A DNA stretch of 7,150 nucleotides from NCBI GenBank assembly GCA_938030905.1, contig CALHIW010000044.1, positions 1 through 7,150 on the forward strand, given 5' to 3'. The translations under genes were made by a program, and so were the position numbers. Positions 6,367 to 7,150 of this stretch are shown here, in pieces. The notes beneath the pieces are model-generated. The model did no database searches and had not been told where the DNA came from. It worked only from the letters and a program-made list of their open reading frames with translations. Every line of letters begins with the position of its first letter. Within the stretch, counting starts at the first letter, position 1. The DNA is from Candidatus Methanomethylicia archaeon (GTDB lineage: Archaea; Thermoproteota; Methanomethylicia; CALHIW01).

Positions 6367-6938
6367 CAACTTTATGCGTTGGTTAAGGACTATAAAATGC
6401 TTGCTCCAACAGGAATTGGTGTACTGTATGCTAAAAGAGAAATACTGGAGGGGATGAATCCATTTATGGGTGGTGGGGGATGATTAGTGATGTAGATCTA
6501 TATGAGTCTAAGTGGGCTAAACCACCATGGAAATTCGAAGCAGGAACACCAAGCATAGCAGATGGAGTAGCACTAAACACAGCAATACAATACCTAGAAA
6601 AGCTAGGAATGGAAAACATACAAAAACATGAGGAGGAACTAACAAAATACACACTAAACAAACTAAAAACAATAAACAACATCAAAACATACGGCCCAAA
6701 AACAACCCAAAACAGAAGCGGAATAATATCATTCAACATAAAAAACATAAACCACCACGACCTAGCAAACTACCTAAACGAAAACCACAACATACACATA
6801 AGATCAGGACACCACTGCGCACAACCACTAATGAAAAAACTAGGAGTAAAAGGAACAGCAAGAATAAGCCTATACATATACAACATAAAAGAAGACATAG
6901 ACACACTACACGAAGCAATCCTAAACCTAACAAAGTAG
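6367..6938 (+). pseudogene. sufS: Truncated, frameshifted SufS-type cysteine desulfurase
   Basis: Intact SufS (about 410 residues) is a PLP enzyme that takes sulfur from cysteine for Fe-S cluster assembly. Only the C-terminal half is here. In one frame, after TGA at 6364-6366, comes a weak DYK followed by MLAPTGIGVLYAKREILEG and FMGGGG, ending at TGA 6481-6483. The Lys at 6394-6396 aligns with the PLP-binding Lys of SGHK, but its neighbour His is Tyr. A one-base loss near the five-G run (6475-6479) moves the protein to the frame that opens at ATG 6480: KWAKPPWKFEAGTPSIADG, YGPK, then RSGHHCAQPLMKKLG with the catalytic Cys (residue 113 from that ATG) and TARISLYIYN, ending at TAG 6936-6938. 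The N-terminal half has no room upstream, where another gene lies on the opposite strand. The fragment is probably inactive, although the downstream frame has been kept open for 152 codons. Confidence 0.85.
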
Positions 6939-6943
6939 ACAAT

Positions 6944-7150
6944 ATGAAGAAAAAAACAAAAATAGACAACCTAATAATAGAAACACTAAGAGAAGCCAAA
7001 AAACCCCTAACAACAACAGAAATAATAGATACACTACTAACCAAAAAGGAAATATGCATAGACGAAATACCACTCTACCTAAACATACTAGAGAAAAAAG
7101 GCCTAATAACAAAAAAACTCAACACAAAAACAAAAACCTACCTATGGAGC
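6944..7150 (+). CDS. Small winged-helix DNA-binding protein, 3' end beyond window
   Basis: This frame opens at ATG 6944, five bases after the sufS remnant's stop, and stays open for 69 codons to the window edge. The sequence has the layout of a winged helix-turn-helix domain: helix NLIIETLREAKKPLT (9-23), second helix TTEIIDTLLTKK (24-35), a likely recognition helix IDEIPLYLNILEKKGLI (38-54), and a basic wing TKKLNTKTKTYLWS (55-68). The fold is reminiscent of MarR/BlaI-like or small archaeal single-domain regulators, but the family cannot be fixed without the rest. It shares the A- and C-rich coding strand of the preceding fragment, so both probably came as one block. The tight spacing suggests they were once co-transcribed; a role in Fe-S gene regulation would be a guess. 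Confidence 0.65.
   Translation, partial: MKKKTKIDNLIIETLREAKKPLTTTEIIDTLLTKKEICIDEIPLYLNILEKKGLITKKLNTKTKTYLWS

Noticed and set aside
6390..6397. CTATAAAA as a TATA box for the sufS fragment
   Set aside because: It encodes the DYK residues aligned with the PLP lysine region, and no useful start codon in the right frame lies about 25 bases downstream.
6469..6483. Programmed frameshifting at the G5 run joining the two sufS frames
   Set aside because: The upstream frame is only about 38 codons and lacks the N-terminal half of the enzyme, so a shifted product would still be incomplete; decay explains it more simply.
6464..6748. Minus-strand frame of 94 codons
   Set aside because: It is antisense to the conserved SufS FEAGTP region and has no independent support.
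6733..7112. Minus-strand frames that look like hydrophobic membrane proteins rich in Leu, Val, Phe and Cys
   Set aside because: They are the complement of strongly A- and C-skewed coding DNA; G/T-rich codons automatically give such residues. The plus strand encodes recognisable SufS and winged-helix sequence.
1..7150. CRISPR arrays, tRNA or rRNA genes
   Set aside because: No regularly spaced repeats, no tRNA T-arm or acceptor pairing and no rRNA-like stretch were seen on either strand.

Overview
This window reads as chromosomal DNA of an AT-rich, probably thermophilic archaeon of the Thermoproteota (crenarchaeal) type. The evidence is the archaeal CoA pathway (pantoate kinase plus 4-phosphopantoate--beta-alanine ligase instead of the bacterial route), a deoxyhypusine synthase of crenarchaeal flavour (TTCGTLDHD motif), an AbrB-PhoU fusion regulator, and TATA-like boxes about 25-27 bases before start codons, as expected for leaderless archaeal transcripts. 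The genus cannot be named from the sequence alone.

Layout. Positions 1-707 (minus) hold the 5' part of an AbrB/PhoU-type regulator whose 3' end lies off the window. It is divergent from a three-gene operon on the plus strand (833-3756): coaBC, pantoate kinase and phosphopantothenate synthetase. The genes overlap by 14 and 17 bases. Together they encode four consecutive steps from pantoate to 4'-phosphopantetheine. A perfect 24-bp palindrome built from two GTTTAAAC octamers lies between the two divergent promoters. Deoxyhypusine synthase (3727-4677, minus) is convergent with the operon and overlaps its 3' end by 30 bases.

Positions 4678-5757 contain no intact gene. The plus strand carries protein-like but stop-ridden reading frames that may be a decayed gene, perhaps a transposase. 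An unrecognised 181-residue gene (5758-6303, minus) follows, with its own TATA-like promoter. After it comes a truncated and frameshifted C-terminal half of a SufS-type cysteine desulfurase (about 6367-6938, plus), then the start of a small winged-helix protein (6944 to the window end).

Base composition changes sharply inside the sufS remnant. Upstream genes are T-rich or balanced on their coding strand, whereas from about 6505 onward the plus strand is dominated by A and C. The left two-thirds of the window is an ordinary housekeeping region. The right third looks like an accessory zone with gene decay and a recombination or transfer boundary. I see no convincing complete novel system. The items most worth a second look are the sufS mosaic with its composition switch, the palindromic operator candidate, and the decayed stretch.
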